64,000 bases of DNA from Eubacterium_U album (GTDB lineage: Bacteria; Bacillota; Clostridia; Lachnospirales; Lachnospiraceae). The notes under the pieces are model-generated. The model saw only the letters and a program-made list of their open reading frames with translations, did no database searches and was not told the DNA's origin. This document shows positions 50,148 through 58,957 of the stretch, one piece after another; the stretch's first letter is position 1; the number at the start of each line of letters is the position of its first letter. The stretch spans positions 124,001-188,000 of the forward strand of contig NZ_JAODBU010000003.1 in the NCBI RefSeq assembly GCF_025336545.1, given 5' to 3'. A program made the position numbers and the translations under genes.

Positions 50148-53100
50148 ATGAAAAAGACAAAAGGTAAGAAAAAGTTATTACTTATAATACCATTAATAAT
50201 TTTGTTGGTTTTGGCTATTTCTTTTATAGGATGGATTGTAAAGCCGGCTAAGAAAATGAACATAGCTGTTTTGGATGCTACTGTTCCTGCGACAGATGGA
50301 CAGGGAGTAAATCAGACTGACAGGTATTATAGAAAACATAGTGGATTTTTCTGGCTTTTAAATCAACAAAAATATGTTAAATCAAATGGAAAAAAATATA
50401 ACTATAAAAAGGATTATTTTGGACCACAGATAAATGAAAATGGGGAATACACAGGAGAAAATCAGCTAGCTGACTTTGATAAAGTGCCGGATTTTCTATA
50501 TTTGGCTGATGTTTATGGTTCTGAATTATATGACAATAAATATTCAGGGCTTTCATCGAAGGATATGAACATAGTTTCCCTTACTTATAGTACAGGCGGA
50601 ACGGTTGTAGCTGAAACCGAACTTTTAGGCTCAACAACAGACGAAACCGTATGCAATGAAATCAAATCAATGTTTGGATTTACAACAACATCATGGAGCG
50701 GAAGATATGTTGTTGATTTAAATGATCTTTCAGATGTGCCTAAATGGGCACCGTCTACATATGAAAATCAGTATGGTGTGAAATGGCAGTTCTCAGGTCC
50801 GGGGCTTATACTTGCATCATCAGAAGGCGAAATAATTGTTTTAGAAGAAAAGACAGATTTTAAAAGCAAAAATTTAGTAAGCATAAGTATAAGTGATGAA
50901 TTTAAAAAAGAATTTTCAGGCTCTAAAAAAAGCAATTTTTACAATTGGTTTGAGTTAGTTGAAGCAGAAAATGGAACGGATACTATTGCAAATTTTAAAA
51001 TTAATGTAAATGCAACAGGAATGGAAAAGATAAAGGAAATTTCATCTACAAATAAATTTGCGGCAATAATAAGAAAAAGAAATAATAACAGCGGTGACAC
51101 TTACTATTTTGCAGGAGATTTTAATGACTGTACAAGTGATAGCAGAATATATAGATTTCTAGCAGCAGACAAATTTTTCAAAGCTTTATCATTTGATAAA
51201 GAAGGAGACCTTAACCAATTTTATTGGAAATTTTACAATCCATTAATGAAGAAAATTTTGAAAGATACTTATAAGGGATTAGATGAGAAAAATGAAAAAC
51301 AGTCTGAAAATGAAAAACAACTTGCAGTCCGTGTAAATGAAAACAAATTTCAGATTAAGAAAAATGATGATTATGAAAACCTTAATTTAAAAGCGGTAAA
51401 TGTAAATCTTGATGAACCGGGAAGTGCTAATGCAACAAGAAATTACGGATATTACAAAGAACTGTTAGAGCAGGCAGTGGAAATGGGAGTAAATACCGTT
51501 AGAGTATATGAACTTGCACCACCTGAATTTTACAGGGCTTTATTTGAAATTAACCAGAACAGCGATGATAAATTATATCTTATTCAGACTATAAAAGGTA
51601 TGGTAGCAGATACACAGGAAGAATGGCAAAAAACAATCGACACAATTATGAGTTCAATTCACGGAAATGGTGAAACCAAGAATGATTCAACTGATGAAGG
51701 GCAGGAAGATATTTTAAAATACCGACATGATGTGTCAGAGTATCTTTTGTCATATGTTTTAGATATATCGCCATCAGGTGAAGAATTGCAGACATTAAGC
51801 AATCAGGGTGAAACATACGATGGAAATTATGTTTCATCAATGGAAGGAATAGGAAGTTTATATGCAAAACGTCTGGACTATATTTATAAAAAATGTAGTG
51901 AAAACTATGGCGGATTAGTTCCGGTCGGAATGCATGTAAATGTTGAAAATCTTGAAAGTGCGTTTTGGAATGAAGACAATTACAATGGAGTTGTCAAATT
52001 AAGCAGTTTACAGTTAAATCAGGATGTACAGCAGTATTATTATGTTTCAACCAAGTTAAATGTGACAGATAATATTTTAAATAATAACCTTAATAAATTT
52101 GTCGGATTTACTGATTCTCAGGGTAATTTTAATTATGGAAGCTACGTTGAATACGTGAAAGAAAAAGTTTCACCATATGGACTTATGATAGACGGATTTG
52201 GAATTTCTACAAATGCAAATATATATGCGACAAATGGCATTTATTCAGGATTGGATGAAACACAGCAGGGAGAAATAATTGTCAGAATGTTGGATGCAAT
52301 TCTTACTAATGGATGCATGGGAGGAATAATTTCTGATTTAAATGATTCATGGTCAGCAGTTTCAGATGAAGCAAAGGCATCAATTGTACCATTGACAAAT
52401 AACCCACTTTGGCATGATTTGGGAGATCCTGCACAGACAACAGGAATTCTTGCAGTGAAAGCAGAAGAAAAAGAAGATGTCGGTCTTGAGTTAAAAGACT
52501 TCGAAGTAATGAGAAAAATGCAGTTAAGCGTAAATCCTGAATATTTATATGTGACGGTTGCGTTAGAAAAAGAAATAGATTATACAACAAATGAACTTAT
52601 TGTAGGATTAGATACTTACGAAAGAAACAACGGAGAATATTTTTATAATAAAGGATATTTTGCAAATAGTTTATCAGGAATGGAATATATAATAAAAATT
52701 ACCAGTGCGAAAGATGCAGCATTATATGTATGCTCATCATATGCAAGAGGTCAGGAGACAGTATCTTCTACAGAAAGTTATGATGGCAATTGGACAAAGG
52801 TAATGGACTTGACATATGGCAACTTCTCAACAAGTACATCACAATTTTTCATAGGAAGTACAAATGTTAGAATTAGAATTCCATGGACAGCATTAAATGT
52901 AACTGATCCGTCACAAAGAGTTGTAATTGAACAGAAAACACCGTTTGATGGAATTCAATATAAGACAACAATCACAAATGGATTTATTCCGTCATTATTT
53001 GTTGGTAATAGAGAAAGTGGAGATACAGAATATATTTTCCCACTTTCAAAGGATGCAGTTGGATATAAGACTTATAAGTATGAAACTTGGAAAGAGGTGG

Positions 53101-53165
53101 ATTATACGGTTGAGCGAAAAGGTTCGTTTGGAACAATCCAAGCTTATCTCAAAAGCTATAATTAA
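50148..53165 (+). CDS. membrane-anchored glycosidase-like protein, probable pseudoenzyme
   Basis: 1005 residues: an N-terminal anchor (about residues 8-32), an extracytoplasmic N-terminal region specific to this protein (about 35-415), a TIM-barrel domain related to the two proteins at 56720 and 58958 (about 420-770; VNTVRVYELAPPEFYRAL, LYLIQTIKG, SIHGNGE) and a CBM9/DOMON-like C-terminal domain (IRIPWTALNVTDPSQRV). Aligned by eye, the catalytic segments of the paralogs, IEW and AEFG, read VLD and DGFG here. Both candidate glutamates are therefore absent. It may bind or guide the growing polymer instead of cutting it (inference). It precedes the 1.05 kb repeat region. Confidence 0.8.
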   Translation: MKKTKGKKKLLLIIPLIILLVLAISFIGWIVKPAKKMNIAVLDATVPATDGQGVNQTDRYYRKHSGFFWLLNQQKYVKSNGKKYNYKKDYFGPQINENGEYTGENQLADFDKVPDFLYLADVYGSELYDNKYSGLSSKDMNIVSLTYSTGGTVVAETELLGSTTDETVCNEIKSMFGFTTTSWSGRYVVDLNDLSDVPKWAPSTYENQYGVKWQFSGPGLILASSEGEIIVLEEKTDFKSKNLVSISISDEFKKEFSGSKKSNFYNWFELVEAENGTDTIANFKINVNATGMEKIKEISSTNKFAAIIRKRNNNSGDTYYFAGDFNDCTSDSRIYRFLAADKFFKALSFDKEGDLNQFYWKFYNPLMKKILKDTYKGLDEKNEKQSENEKQLAVRVNENKFQIKKNDDYENLNLKAVNVNLDEPGSANATRNYGYYKELLEQAVEMGVNTVRVYELAPPEFYRALFEINQNSDDKLYLIQTIKGMVADTQEEWQKTIDTIMSSIHGNGETKNDSTDEGQEDILKYRHDVSEYLLSYVLDISPSGEELQTLSNQGETYDGNYVSSMEGIGSLYAKRLDYIYKKCSENYGGLVPVGMHVNVENLESAFWNEDNYNGVVKLSSLQLNQDVQQYYYVSTKLNVTDNILNNNLNKFVGFTDSQGNFNYGSYVEYVKEKVSPYGLMIDGFGISTNANIYATNGIYSGLDETQQGEIIVRMLDAILTNGCMGGIISDLNDSWSAVSDEAKASIVPLTNNPLWHDLGDPAQTTGILAVKAEEKEDVGLELKDFEVMRKMQLSVNPEYLYVTVALEKEIDYTTNELIVGLDTYERNNGEYFYNKGYFANSLSGMEYIIKITSAKDAALYVCSSYARGQETVSSTESYDGNWTKVMDLTYGNFSTSTSQFFIGSTNVRIRIPWTALNVTDPSQRVVIEQKTPFDGIQYKTTITNGFIPSLFVGNRESGDTEYIFPLSKDAVGYKTYKYETWKEVDYTVERKGSFGTIQAYLKSYN

Positions 53166-53191
53166 CCTTTTCGCTACTTGCCGTTGTATAC

Positions 53192-53334
53192 GACATAATT
53201 AAAATAAAGAACGCTTTCGCTGCTTGTCGCTCGTAGCGGTACTGAAACTCCATCACATAGTTTGACTATTAAGCCAAACTATGCGCTGTCGTTTTGTACC
53301 GACGGCGCCAAATGCCCTTTATTTTAATTATGTC
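53192..53334 (-). repeat. conserved palindromic element, copy 1 (candidate structured RNA)
   Basis: Outer arms GACATAATTAAAATAAAG (53192-53209) and CTTTATTTTAATTATGTC (53317-53334) are perfect 18-bp complements. Inside lie CGGTAC/GTACCG (53237-53242, 53296-53301) and CATAGTTTG/CAAACTATG (53256-53264, 53275-53283). On the minus strand the core matches copy 2 (53896-54036) over about 105 bases, with paired changes that preserve pairing. It lies 27 bases after the preceding gene. Confidence 0.8.
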
Positions 53335-53340
53335 TATACC

Positions 53341-53599
53341 AGCGTCAAGCGGAATAAGGTTTTATAGAATTTTGTTGGGTAGATAGCGTCAAGCGGAATA
53401 AGGTTTATAGAATTTTGTTGGATAGATAGCGTCAAGCAAAATAAGGTTTTATAGAATTTTGTTGGGTAGATAGCGTCAAGCGGAATAAGGTTTTATAGAA
53501 TTTTGTTGGGTAGATAGCGTCAAGTGGAATAAGGTTTATAGAATTTTGTTGGATAGATAGCGTCAAGCAAAATAGAGCTTTATAGAATTGTGTTATGAG
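53341..53599 (+). repeat. 43/44-bp tandem array with three-unit higher order
   Basis: Six units beginning AGCGTCAAG start at 53341, 53385, 53428, 53472, 53516 and 53559. Types A (44 bp), B (43 bp) and C (44 bp) recur in the order A-B-C-A-B-C, so a 131-bp block has been duplicated. The last unit decays at its 3' end. There are no unique spacers between the units. Confidence 0.92.
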
Positions 53600-53747
53600 T
53601 ATAAGCATGGATGATGTAGTTTAATAAAACCAGGCTATGGTTAAAAGCAGGTAGGATACGCATTCATAGAACTGCGTAGAAAATTAGAGAAACCTGTAAA
53701 GCTTACAACTCAGGCGATTAATCGCTAGGGACATCTGTCCGGTTTAT

Positions 53748-54172
53748 TGTTAGACACTTCACCGCTAGAGGAATCTGTTTAATTTATCACTCAGACACTT
53801 TACAGCTTGTGAAGCCTGTTTAGCTTATAGTTAGACACTTCACCGCTAGAGGAATCTGTTTAGTTTATCACTCAGACACTTCACAGCTTGTGAAACCTGT
53901 TTAGTTTATCGATAGGGCATTTGTCCCCGTCGGTTCAAAACGACAGCGCATAGTTTTGTAAAAAACTATGCGTTGGAGTTTCAGAACCGTTACGAGGGAC
54001 AAGCAGCGAAAGCGTCCTAGAGATAAAGTAAACAGGGCCCCACAAGCAGCAAAAGCGTCCTAGAGATAAACTAAACAGGGCCCCACAAGCAGCGAAAGCG
54101 TCCTAGAGATAAACTAAACAGGGCCCCACAAGCAGCGAAAGCGTCCTAGAGATAAACTAAACAGGGCCCCAC
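53748..54172. repeat. large imperfect inverted array around palindrome copy 2
   Basis: The left arm holds two 81-bp units (from 53750 and 53831), each made of two related sub-units ending CTGTTTA(A/G)TTTATC or similar. The right arm holds four 43-bp units (54001, 54044, 54087, 54130), each containing AGATAAACTAAACAGG or a one-base variant. The two motif sets are reverse complements, and the centre is the hairpin of copy 2 near 53960. The whole region folds back on itself for about 210 bp on each side. Confidence 0.85.
53896..54036 (+). repeat. conserved palindromic element, copy 2 (candidate structured RNA)
   Basis: Outer stem CCTGTTTAGTTTATC (53896-53910) against GATAAAGTAAACAGG (54022-54036), one mismatch. 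Then GGGCATTTGTCCCC, CGGTTC (pairs with GAACCG) and GCGCATAGTTTT against AAAACTATGCG around a short loop. Compared with copy 1, the outer stems are unrelated in sequence but both pair, and inner base pairs switch in a compensatory way. Confidence 0.8.
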
Positions 54173-54218
54173 AAGTGAAAGTGTAGTGTAGGGCATTAAG
54201 AAAAAAGGAGGTGTGAAT

Positions 54219-55304
54219 ATGCGCTTTGAACTATTCTTAGTAATGATATTTTTCTTAAGCATATTACTAATATGCGCAGAACTTCTATGGTTGTATTTAC
54301 TTGCAGACAATCAAGAAGAAAGCAAAGCAAAATTAAATAAAAAAGAAGCAAGATGCAGAAGAATTCTCGAGGCGATAATATGTGCACCAACTCAATCCGC
54401 TTGGGAATGCGAAATAAATGAATTAGTAAATCTTGTAGATAAAGATGATAGCTATATGGAGATACTTACAGACGTTTTTATGGAAAGTCTTGAAAAGTAT
54501 GAAGAAATGAGCGAAAAAGACAAAAAAATAATCGGGAAAATAATAGAAAAAGTAAACCCTATAACTTACTACGAAAATATGATTAAAGAAAATGATGTAG
54601 TAAAAAAATGTTATGCATGCCAAAGATTAGCAGCTTTAGGGGCAGCAAATGACATAGAGGGAATAAGAGAATTGCTTAAGAGTCGAAACAGACAGTTAAG
54701 ATATGCAGCAGGTAATTCACTTGCAGCATTAGGAGATAAAGAGGGAGTTGAAGAATTTATATTAGGTTTTCAGGATGATTATAAATATTCATACAGAGTA
54801 ATTAATGAAGTTATTGACAGATATACAGGTGATTTGTATGAAATATCAAAGGATTTGATTGAAAAGGGAGATTCGTATTTAAAAGCAACAGTTATAAAAA
54901 GTATAGGAAAATATAAGATTAAAGAATTGGTGCCATATGTACTTGAGTGTACAAATGACACTGATATAAATATAAAAATTGCGGCGACGAAAGCAATGTG
55001 CTTTTGCGCTGAAAAAGAACATATTTTAACTTTAATAAGATTGTCAAAAGACCAAAACTGGGTAGTTAGGGAATTTGCCGTAAAGGCATTAGGCAATCTT
55101 AATACTGATGAGGCTATAGAAGCAGTTAAACAGGCAACTCAGGATGAACAATGGTGGGTTCGACAGACAGCTGCTGAGTCTTTAATTAAAATGGATTATT
55201 CTCTTGAACACATTGAAAGTGTAATAAAGGGATACGACAGATACGCAAGTGAAGCAGTGAAATATTCACTGTATAAGGTACTTAACATGGAGGAAAAGAA
55301 TTGA
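54219..55304 (+). CDS. membrane-anchored HEAT-repeat protein
   Basis: 361 residues: one N-terminal membrane helix (about residues 3-27), a basic stretch, then helical repeats to the end. Repeats of about 31 residues are visible from about residue 130 (KKCYACQRLAALGAANDIEGIRELL, LRYAAGNSLAALGDKEGVEEFI, INIKIAATKAMCFCAEKEHI, WVVREFAVKALGNLNTDEAI, WWVRQTAAESLIKM), of the PBS-lyase/HEAT type. These act as protein-binding scaffolds. It overlaps the glycosyltransferase start by four bases, so the two are made together, and it probably docks onto the synthase or its regulator. The start at 54219 follows AAGGAGG; the GTG six bases before is too close to it. Confidence 0.88.
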   Translation: MRFELFLVMIFFLSILLICAELLWLYLLADNQEESKAKLNKKEARCRRILEAIICAPTQSAWECEINELVNLVDKDDSYMEILTDVFMESLEKYEEMSEKDKKIIGKIIEKVNPITYYENMIKENDVVKKCYACQRLAALGAANDIEGIRELLKSRNRQLRYAAGNSLAALGDKEGVEEFILGFQDDYKYSYRVINEVIDRYTGDLYEISKDLIEKGDSYLKATVIKSIGKYKIKELVPYVLECTNDTDINIKIAATKAMCFCAEKEHILTLIRLSKDQNWVVREFAVKALGNLNTDEAIEAVKQATQDEQWWVRQTAAESLIKMDYSLEHIESVIKGYDRYASEAVKYSLYKVLNMEEKN

Positions 55305-56704
55305 ACATAATAAGAAATTTTATTTTGTTTTTTAACTATTTCTGTATGGGGTATACAATTCTTCTTTCCTGTATTTATATTTTACAGATAATTATTTCAT
55401 TTATAAAAATCAGGGAAGATGTAAAGATAGGTAAATCATCAGACTTTATGGAATATAAAGATTCCGAGAATCTGCTTCCGATATCTCTAATTATTCCGGC
55501 ATATAATGAAGAAGATAACATTGTACAAAATGTAAAATCTCTGATGAAACTTAATTATCCTGAATTTGAACTAATAGTCGTAAATGACGGCTCAAAGGAT
55601 AAAACCCATGATAAAATGATTGAAGCTTTTAAACTTTACCCAATAGAAAGTGCGCATATGAGACCGCTTGAAACAGCAAAGGTCAGAAATGTTTATTACA
55701 ATGTGGAATATCCAAATCTGATTTACGTTGATAAGGAAAATGGTGGAAAATCAGATGCCTTAAATGCAGGTATAAATGCGTCATCATATCCGCTATTTGC
55801 CTGTCTTGATGCAGATTCAAGATTAGAGAGTGATTCTTTGTTAAGGCTTGGAAATGAATTTATTAAGGATACTACAACAGTAGTAGCCGGAGGACTTGTA
55901 AGAATTGCAAATGGTGGTGTAATCAAAGATGGAATATTTGAATCTTACAATTTGCCTGAAAAAGCAATAGAAAGATTTCAGACTGTAGAATATTTCAGAT
56001 CATTTTTAGCAGGAAGAACAAGCTGGGGAGTGACAAATTCAATGCTTATTGTTTCAGGGGCATTTGGTGTGTTCAAAAAACAGGTTGTAATAGATGTGGG
56101 TGGATATAAGACAGATACAATTGGTGAAGATATGGAGATTGTAGTCAGAATTCACGAATATATGCTAAGAAACAAGATTAAATATAAAGTCAAATTTGTG
56201 GAACAGGCAATTTGCTGGACACAGGGACCGATGAGCTTAAATGACGTAAGAACGCAGAGAAGACGTTGGCAGGTTGGTCTTATGGATACATTACTTCATT
56301 ACAAGAAATTAATTTTTAATCCTAAATATAAATGGATAGGAATGATGGCAGTGCCATATAATTGGCTTTTTGAATTGTTAGGTGCTGTGGTAGAAGTTTT
56401 TGGATATTTTATTATTCCATTTTCACTTATCATGGGAGAACTTAACATATTCTTCTTTGTAATGTATTTTCTCATGGCATCAATGCTTGGAATTATGATT
56501 TCTTTTGGCGGACTTATATTGGAACAGTACACAAAAAGAGGCGTAATGTCAGCAAAACAATGCGTACAGCTTGCACTTTATGGTATTTTGGAAAATTTCG
56601 GATACCGTCAGGCTATTACAATTTTCAGAGTAGAAGGAATGATTAAATATAAAAAGCTTAAAAACAGATGGGGTTCAATAAAGCGTAAAACAGTAGGGGA
56701 TTAA
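55301..56704 (+). CDS. processive family-2 glycosyltransferase (polysaccharide synthase)
   Basis: 467 residues, an integral membrane GT2 of the cellulose/hyaluronan/curdlan-synthase type. One N-terminal membrane helix (about 10-36), then the GT-A domain: SLIIPAYNEEDN (about 65-76), VVNDGSKDKT, CLDADSRLE with the DxD (about 167-175), GED general base near 275 and the product-binding QRRRWQVG near 318, followed by four C-terminal helices. Starts at TTG overlapping the stop of the HEAT gene (TTGA), with GGAGG seven bases upstream, i.e. translational coupling. There is no PilZ domain, so c-di-GMP would have to act indirectly. The polymer made is unknown. Confidence 0.92.
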   Translation: MNIIRNFILFFNYFCMGYTILLSCIYILQIIISFIKIREDVKIGKSSDFMEYKDSENLLPISLIIPAYNEEDNIVQNVKSLMKLNYPEFELIVVNDGSKDKTHDKMIEAFKLYPIESAHMRPLETAKVRNVYYNVEYPNLIYVDKENGGKSDALNAGINASSYPLFACLDADSRLESDSLLRLGNEFIKDTTTVVAGGLVRIANGGVIKDGIFESYNLPEKAIERFQTVEYFRSFLAGRTSWGVTNSMLIVSGAFGVFKKQVVIDVGGYKTDTIGEDMEIVVRIHEYMLRNKIKYKVKFVEQAICWTQGPMSLNDVRTQRRRWQVGLMDTLLHYKKLIFNPKYKWIGMMAVPYNWLFELLGAVVEVFGYFIIPFSLIMGELNIFFFVMYFLMASMLGIMISFGGLILEQYTKRGVMSAKQCVQLALYGILENFGYRQAITIFRVEGMIKYKKLKNRWGSIKRKTVGD

Positions 56705-56719
56705 TGGAAAGGATGGCAT

Positions 56720-58894
56720 ATGAAAAAAGTAATAATTTCCGTTATTTCAACATTGCTTGTACTGGCTTTTATGGTGCAAATGGGCTGGCTGCAGGTGATA
56801 GGAATTAACAGATTTTCATTTGAAAAAAGTGACAATACACAGAATAAATTAGATTTTGAATGTGCAAGTGAAAATAATATAAACTATAGCTTTAGAACAC
56901 AGGGAGATTATTTTTATCATTACGAAGATAATGAATGGAAAAAGATATTTATTACAGGAGTAAATATAGGTGCTACTGAACCGGGACTTTTCCCGGGAGA
57001 CTTGACAATATCATATGACACGTATTTAAGATGGTTTAAATATATAAAAGAGATGAATGCAAATGTAATACGTGTTTATACAGCACTTAGTCCTGATTTT
57101 TACAGAGCATTATATGATTACAATATTGATAATGATGATCCGTTATATCTGATTCAGGGTGTGTGGATGGACGAAGAAGATATTGAAACATATGGTGATG
57201 TTTATGCGGAAAATGAAAAAATAAAAACAGAATTTACAAAAGATGCGTTAAATATGGTGGATATAATTCATGGAAATATCACTTTGCCTGAACGTTCAGG
57301 ATATGCTTCGGGCACATATACTGCTGATGTTTCAAGATGGCTTGCAGGATGGCTTATTGGTATAGAATGGGACCCTAAATTAGTCGAAAATACAAATGTT
57401 TCAAATCCGGATAACATAAACTATGACGGAGATTATTTGTACACACAGGGAGCCTCAACATTTGAAGCATTTCTTTGTGAGGTTGGAGATAAAGTAATTG
57501 AAAGAGAAACAAAAGAGTATAAATGGCAGGCACCTGTAGCTTTTTCAAACTGGGTTACAACTGACCCTCTTACTCATGAAGATGAGCCACATCCGGATGA
57601 AGATTCAGTAACAGTAAATTTTGAAAATGTAAAATATAAGAACACATTTTTATCTAAAATGTATCTTTCATATCATATTTATCCATATTATCCGGATTCT
57701 TTGAATTATCAGAGAGATTATTTGGCATACCGCGATGACAGTGGAAAAGTAAATACTTATGAAGCTTATTTAAAAGATTTAAAATCTGTACATTCGATGC
57801 CTATTTTAGTTGCTGAATTTGGTGTGCCTACTTCAAGAGGCATGGGGCATGAAAGTGTTATGGGATATAATCAGGGACAAATAGATGAAACAAAACAGGG
57901 TGATATTTTAATAGATTTATTTGACTCTATTTACAAATGTAATTATGCCGGAGGTCTGGTGTTTACATGGCAGGATGAATGGTTTAAAAGAACTTGGAAT
58001 AATGTTAATTTTGACATTGCAGATGAAAGACCTTTCTGGTCAAATCCTCAGACAACAGAACAGTGCTTTGGTTTAATGACATTTGACCCGGGAACAGATA
58101 ACTGCATAAGTTATGTTGATGGTGATGTATCAGAATGGGGTAATGATACTCCTATAGTTGAAAACAGCTTAGGGAAATTGTATATGAAGAGTGATGAAAA
58201 GTATGTATATTTTATGGTGGATACATCGGATTACAATTTCAATTCAGATACATTATATATACCGATAGATATAAAAAATAATCAGGGAAATGATAGTTAT
58301 GCTGATGCAGGTATTACATTTGATAAGCAGGCTGATTTCGTGATTTCAATTAATGGGAAAGATAACAGCAGAATTGTTTGTGATCAGTATTATGATGCAT
58401 TCACATATCAGTATGGAGTGCAATATGGAATGATTGATGTTACTGATGATTTGCAACAGAAAAATACAGGAAAATTTATTCCGATGAATATGTGTTATGG
58501 ATATGAATTAGAAATTCCAACAACGAAAGAAAAAGTAGGATTTAAATCATTTGAAACAGGAAAGCTTACCTATGGCAATGCAAATCCTACATCAGATGAT
58601 TACCAGTCGTTAGCAGATTTTATTTATAAAGATGGAAAATTAGAGATAAAAATTCCGTGGCAGTTATTAAATGTCATGGACCCTTCATCAAAGAAAATAA
58701 TGGATGATTTTTATACGGCACAAAGTATTACACCAACAGATTTGAATGGCATAACAGTAGGACTTGGAAAATCAGGCAACATAGAATTGACAGGAACTTA
58801 TGATTATCAGTCATGGACAACACCAACTTCCCACGAACGATTAAAACCGGCATACTATGTGCTTCAGAAAAATTTGAAAAAATATAATGACTAG
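56720..58894 (+). CDS. exported glycosidase-like protein with CBM9-like domain
   Basis: 724 residues: signal or anchor helix (about 4-24), a clan-A-like TIM-barrel domain (about 50-440) and a C-terminal CBM9/DOMON-like domain (about 465-715, starting YVDGDVSEWGND). The barrel has FITGVNIGATEPG, NANVIRVYTALSPDFYRALYDYN, the probable acid/base Glu216 in GIEWDP and the probable nucleophile Glu366 in VAEFGVPTSRG, plus FTWQDEWFKRTWN. It resembles beta-glucan transglycosidase-type proteins, but no GH family can be named with confidence. It probably trims or remodels the polymer made by the GT2 encoded 16 bases upstream. Confidence 0.82.
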   Translation: MKKVIISVISTLLVLAFMVQMGWLQVIGINRFSFEKSDNTQNKLDFECASENNINYSFRTQGDYFYHYEDNEWKKIFITGVNIGATEPGLFPGDLTISYDTYLRWFKYIKEMNANVIRVYTALSPDFYRALYDYNIDNDDPLYLIQGVWMDEEDIETYGDVYAENEKIKTEFTKDALNMVDIIHGNITLPERSGYASGTYTADVSRWLAGWLIGIEWDPKLVENTNVSNPDNINYDGDYLYTQGASTFEAFLCEVGDKVIERETKEYKWQAPVAFSNWVTTDPLTHEDEPHPDEDSVTVNFENVKYKNTFLSKMYLSYHIYPYYPDSLNYQRDYLAYRDDSGKVNTYEAYLKDLKSVHSMPILVAEFGVPTSRGMGHESVMGYNQGQIDETKQGDILIDLFDSIYKCNYAGGLVFTWQDEWFKRTWNNVNFDIADERPFWSNPQTTEQCFGLMTFDPGTDNCISYVDGDVSEWGNDTPIVENSLGKLYMKSDEKYVYFMVDTSDYNFNSDTLYIPIDIKNNQGNDSYADAGITFDKQADFVISINGKDNSRIVCDQYYDAFTYQYGVQYGMIDVTDDLQQKNTGKFIPMNMCYGYELEIPTTKEKVGFKSFETGKLTYGNANPTSDDYQSLADFIYKDGKLEIKIPWQLLNVMDPSSKKIMDDFYTAQSITPTDLNGITVGLGKSGNIELTGTYDYQSWTTPTSHERLKPAYYVLQKNLKKYND

Positions 58895-58957
58895 GTGTTA
58901 AGTATATAAGTAAGAAAGGAAATATAATTAAAGTTATATTGATTATATGGTATTTGA

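Noticed and set aside
53341..54172. CRISPR array
   Set aside because: Units of 43-44 bp are contiguous with no unique spacers, and no cas genes are nearby.
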